A DNA stretch of 7,417 nucleotides from Bacillota bacterium (GTDB lineage: Bacteria; Bacillota; Sulfobacillia; Sulfobacillales; Sulfobacillaceae): assembly GCA_023488565.1 (NCBI GenBank), contig JAMDDZ010000034.1:1-7417 (forward strand), given 5' to 3'. The notes below the pieces were generated by a model that had not been told where the DNA came from, did no database searches, and was given only the letters and a program-made list of their open reading frames with translations. The position numbers were made by a program, and so were the translations under genes. Position 1 is the first letter of the stretch; every line of letters begins with the position of its first letter. This document shows positions 4,833 to 7,417 of the stretch, one piece after another.

Positions 4833-6152
4833 GTGGGAGTGGTGGCGCTGGTAGGTCGACCTAATGTTGGCAAATCGGCCTTGTTTAATCGAATTACACA
4901 AACGCGCCGAGCAATTGTGGAGGACTATCCCGGGGTCACTCGGGACCGCCTTTACGAACATACTGATTGGAATGGCGTTTCCTTCACGGTGGTGGACACT
5001 GGCGGTATTTGGACGGATGATCAGGATACTTTGCTGACCATGACCCGCCAACAAACCAACCGTGCCATAGCGGAAGCCGATGTAATTGTTTTGGTTGTGG
5101 ACGTCAAGCAAGGCATTACCGCAGTAGACTTGGACATTGCCGATATCTTGCGGCGCAGCGGAAAGCCGGTAGTGTTGGCCGTAAATAAGGCGGAGAGTTT
5201 AAAGTCCGGATGGGCTGAGTTTTACGATTTAGGACTTGGAGACCCTATGGGGATTTCCGCATTGCACGGTACTGGGGTTGGTGATTTGCTGGATCGGGTG
5301 GTGGAGTTGCTGCCACCAAATGATATGGATGAAGCGGCGGAAGAGGAAAAACCTATCCGACTGGCATTGGCAGGCCGCCCCAACGTGGGGAAATCCTCGT
5401 TGCTTAACGCTCTGATCGGGTATGAACGTACATTAGTCACACCGATTGCAGGGACCACCCGCGACGTGGTAGATGCGTTTATCCGTTATGAAGATCAAGA
5501 CTACGTTTTGCTAGATACCGCGGGGCTGCGTCGTCCAAGCAGAATTTCCCAGCAACTTGAGGAAAAGACTGTGCAACGTACTTTGGAAGCGATTCGTCAT
5601 GCCGACGTGGTGTTGTTAATGCTGGCCGCTAACGAGCCTATCAGTGCGCAAGATCAGCGCATTGCCGGACAAGTGGCGCAAAGTCGAAAAGCCGTGGTCA
5701 TATTGTTGAACAAGGCGGACTTGATTAAAGGCGCAACCACTTCACTGCAACAAGAAGCCCGAGAACAGTTGAAATTTATCCCCTATGCGGCGGTTAGGCC
5801 AATCTCTGTGGTGAACCACTGGAATCTTGACAAAATATGGCCAACGGTAACCACAGCCTATCGTTCATTTACCACCAGGCTGGAAACTCATCCCTTAAAT
5901 CGTCTCATTCAAGAAGCGGTGCATCTCAATCCTCCTCCCACAGATAAAGGTCACGCGCTGAAAATCTATTATGTGACCCAAGTCGAAACCAAACCTCCGC
6001 ACTTTGTGTTTTTTGTCAATGATCCTGATTTGCTGCACTTTAGTTATCAGCGATATTTGGAAAATCGACTGCGAGAAAAGTTTGGCTTTGCAGGGAGTCC
6101 GGTTCATTTTACCTTTCGACCTCGCACCAAGCGCATTCGGGACAATGACTGA
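4833..6152 (+). CDS. der: Ribosome assembly GTPase Der (EngA)
   Basis: Der is an essential tandem GTPase that acts late in 50S subunit assembly. The 439-residue protein has the expected layout: G domain 1 (about 2-160), an acidic linker (164-173), G domain 2 (174-345) and a KH-like domain (350-432). G1 motifs GRPNVGKS occur at 8-15 and 181-188; G3 motifs are DTGG (55-58) and DTAG (228-231); GTTRD is at 207-211. G4 is NKAE (118-121) in domain 1, where Asp is usual, and NKAD (293-296) in domain 2. The domain 2 G5 region reads ISVVNHWN rather than the usual ISALTGxx. The start is GTG 4833, with AGGGGG (4821-4826) 6 nt upstream. The stop lies inside the start of gpsA. The usual plsY gene between der and gpsA is missing here. 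Confidence 0.97.
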   Translation: MGVVALVGRPNVGKSALFNRITQTRRAIVEDYPGVTRDRLYEHTDWNGVSFTVVDTGGIWTDDQDTLLTMTRQQTNRAIAEADVIVLVVDVKQGITAVDLDIADILRRSGKPVVLAVNKAESLKSGWAEFYDLGLGDPMGISALHGTGVGDLLDRVVELLPPNDMDEAAEEEKPIRLALAGRPNVGKSSLLNALIGYERTLVTPIAGTTRDVVDAFIRYEDQDYVLLDTAGLRRPSRISQQLEEKTVQRTLEAIRHADVVLLMLAANEPISAQDQRIAGQVAQSRKAVVILLNKADLIKGATTSLQQEAREQLKFIPYAAVRPISVVNHWNLDKIWPTVTTAYRSFTTRLETHPLNRLIQEAVHLNPPPTDKGHALKIYYVTQVETKPPHFVFFVNDPDLLHFSYQRYLENRLREKFGFAGSPVHFTFRPRTKRIRDND

Positions 6153-7158
6153 CAATACGCCCTCAGTCGCCGTTTTCGGCACGGGGAACTGGGGGCTCAC
6201 GCTTGCGGACGTTGCTGCCCGGTCGGGTGCTCGAGTCTCCCTCTATTGTCGCCGGAAAGAAGTCTATCATGCATTATTGGAAAGACGCCAGCATCCGGAA
6301 TTTTTGCCCCATCTGATATTGCATCGCCGAGTAATCCCCACAATGGATTTCGAGACCGCCGCGGTTTCCTCGGCGCACTGGATCATTGTGGTGCCGAGCC
6401 AGCACCTTCGGCTAGTGGCACGCCAACTGCGACCATGGGTGCATCGGGATTTGCGGGTACTGTCTGCGGTCAAAGGCTTAGAAATCGGCACCCACCTACG
6501 TATGTCCGAAGTGTTGCAGGATGAATGGGGTGATGATAAGGATGGCGCCCTGGGCGTGCTCAGCGGCCCTAACTTGGCTTTTGATATTAGTCAAGGCCTT
6601 CCTGCGGCGACGGCTGTTGCCTGCAGCCAGCAGGCGTTTGGAGAGTGGACGGAGCGATTGGGACGGGTTAACTTGCGCTTGTACCATCAACCAGATAGGG
6701 TCGGAGTGGAACTGGGCGGCGCCTTAAAAAATGTGCTGGCGATTGCAGTCGGGATCGCACATCAATCGGGACTGGGGGACAGTGCCAAGGCCGCTCTGAT
6801 GACGAGGGGCCTGCATGAAATGGGGCGTTTAGCAGTGCGGTTGGGCGCACGACTGACGACTTTAGCCGGATTGTCGGGATTAGGAGATATGGTGGTGACC
6901 GCTTCCTCGTCTCATTCACGAAACCGCTGGTGTGGTGAGCAACTCGGTAAAGGTTTGGACTTGGACCATATTTTACACAGTACCCAAATGGTGGTAGAAG
7001 GGGTACCCACTGCCTATGCAGCACAAGAATTGGGTCAACGTTTAGCCGTACCCCTTCCCATCACTGACGCAGTGGTGGATATATTCCAGGGAACAGAGGT
7101 GTCTCATGCAGTGGTCAAGTTAATGACTCGAGCGTTTGTGGGAGAGTCAGACCCCTAA
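6145..7158 (+). CDS. gpsA: NAD(P)-dependent glycerol-3-phosphate dehydrogenase
   Basis: GpsA reduces dihydroxyacetone phosphate to sn-glycerol-3-phosphate, the backbone for phospholipids, in the cytoplasm. The 337-residue length is typical. The Rossmann nucleotide loop GTGNWG is at 12-17. The catalytic lysines are K110 (SAVKGLE) and K195 (GGALKNV). SGPNLAFD (140-147) corresponds to the family SGPSFAxE block, with Asp replacing Glu. LSGLGDMVVT (243-252), SRNRWCG (258-264) and VEGVPTA (284-290) complete the C-terminal helical domain. The ATG at 6145 is chosen over the upstream in-frame ATG at 6004 because it gives the family N-terminus just before the nucleotide loop. It overlaps der by 8 bp and has no clear ribosome binding site, suggesting translation coupled to der. 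No terminator is evident after it. Confidence 0.96.
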   Translation: MTDNTPSVAVFGTGNWGLTLADVAARSGARVSLYCRRKEVYHALLERRQHPEFLPHLILHRRVIPTMDFETAAVSSAHWIIVVPSQHLRLVARQLRPWVHRDLRVLSAVKGLEIGTHLRMSEVLQDEWGDDKDGALGVLSGPNLAFDISQGLPAATAVACSQQAFGEWTERLGRVNLRLYHQPDRVGVELGGALKNVLAIAVGIAHQSGLGDSAKAALMTRGLHEMGRLAVRLGARLTTLAGLSGLGDMVVTASSSHSRNRWCGEQLGKGLDLDHILHSTQMVVEGVPTAYAAQELGQRLAVPLPITDAVVDIFQGTEVSHAVVKLMTRAFVGESDP

Positions 7159-7202
7159 GGCAAATTTCTTTTCCAAACCCTGGCATTATCTTACGAGTTT
7201 CC

Positions 7203-7231
7203 TCATATCCTGCTACTGTCATTCATAGGGT
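7203..7231 (+). promoter_or_regulatory. Candidate sigma-E (mother-cell) promoter of spoIVA
   Basis: TCATATC (7203-7209) and CATAGGGT (7224-7231) are separated by 14 bp. In Bacillus, sigma-E promoters have a -35 close to KMATATT and a -10 close to CATACAHT with a 14-15-bp spacer, and spoIVA is a sigma-E gene. The -35 matches well. The -10 keeps CATA and the final T but has GGG in the centre, so this is a plausible rather than strong match. Predicted transcription starts near 7238, about 60 nt before the spoIVA ATG. Confidence 0.45.
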
Positions 7232-7298
7232 GATCCCGGGACAAGGCGAGGACCGGCGCCAACCCATTTGGCAGCAAACAAGGGAGGGAACCATAAGG

Positions 7299-7417
7299 AT
7301 GGAGAAGTTTGACCTGTTTAAGGACTTAGCCGAACGAACTGGCGGCGATGTATATCTAGGTGTCGTGGGTCCGGTCCGCACCGGCAAGTCCACTTTTATC
7401 AAGCGTTTTATGGAACG
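7299..7417 (+). CDS. spoIVA: Stage IV sporulation protein A, N-terminal 39 residues (cut by right window edge)
   Basis: SpoIVA is an ATPase that polymerises on the outer forespore membrane to form the basement layer of the spore coat, and it is needed for cortex formation. The visible residues start MEKFDLFKDLAERTGGDVYL and continue into a Walker A loop, GPVRTGKS (24-31), with the ATP-binding lysine at K30. They are nearly identical to the Bacillus subtilis N-terminus as recalled; A25 of the Bacillus loop is P25 here. AAGGGAGG lies about 10 nt before the ATG, with a further AAGG next to it. The full protein is normally about 490 residues, so most of the gene lies beyond the window. It is separated from gpsA by 140 bp and is probably transcribed only in the mother cell during sporulation. 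Confidence 0.95.
   Translation, partial: MEKFDLFKDLAERTGGDVYLGVVGPVRTGKSTFIKRFME

Noticed and set aside
6004..6144. Upstream start for gpsA at 6004
   Set aside because: It lies deep inside der and adds about 47 residues before the Rossmann loop, which in GpsA proteins sits close to the N-terminus. ATG 6145 gives the normal length.
7159..7298. Terminator after gpsA or structured leader before spoIVA
   Set aside because: No stem with a T-run follows gpsA. The only spoIVA-leader stem seen (7258-7262 with 7268-7272) is 5 bp and could be chance.

Overview
This window looks like ordinary chromosomal core sequence from an endospore-forming member of the Firmicutes (Bacillota) with mid-range GC. 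The key marker is the start of spoIVA at the right edge, whose first 39 residues are close to the Bacillus protein. It sits in the cmk / plsC / rpsA / der / gpsA / spoIVA order familiar from Bacilli and Clostridia. Shine-Dalgarno sequences are strong (AAGGAGG, GGGAGG, AAGGGGG), and GTG starts are used for aroH and der. A Sulfobacillus-like or other deep-branching acid/thermo-tolerant lineage is possible, but the sequence alone does not fix the genus.

Layout from left to right. Positions 1-169 (minus) hold the 5' part of an unrecognised gene, cut by the window edge and divergent from a 51-residue four-cysteine zinc-ribbon protein of YlaI/DUF2197 type (242-397). After an 83-bp gap with a hairpin comes a tightly packed unit, aroH-cmk-plsC (481-2131). 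Its members overlap by 4 bp at ATGA junctions, so translation is probably coupled. rpsA (2269-3486, four S1 domains) has its own sigma-A-like promoter and a perfect hairpin at the predicted 5' end of its mRNA. A strong hairpin between rpsA and the convergent bioY (3533-4090, minus) probably ends transcription from both sides. A divergent gap of about 110 bp separates bioY from an unrecognised integral membrane protein (4203-4781). That is followed by der (4833-6152), gpsA (6145-7158, overlapping der by 8 bp), and spoIVA (from 7299) behind a candidate sigma-E promoter.

The genes supply housekeeping functions: prephenate synthesis (AroH), CMP/dCMP phosphorylation (Cmk), phosphatidic acid synthesis (GpsA makes sn-glycerol-3-phosphate; PlsC adds the second acyl chain), translation and ribosome assembly (RpsA, Der), biotin uptake (BioY) and spore coat basement assembly (SpoIVA). 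I found no mobile element, CRISPR array, tRNA, rRNA or clear novel system. The points worth a second look are local: the partial gene at the left edge, the rpsA leader hairpin, atypical G4/G5 motifs in Der, the inverted bioY inside a conserved block, the unknown membrane protein, and the candidate sigma-E promoter.
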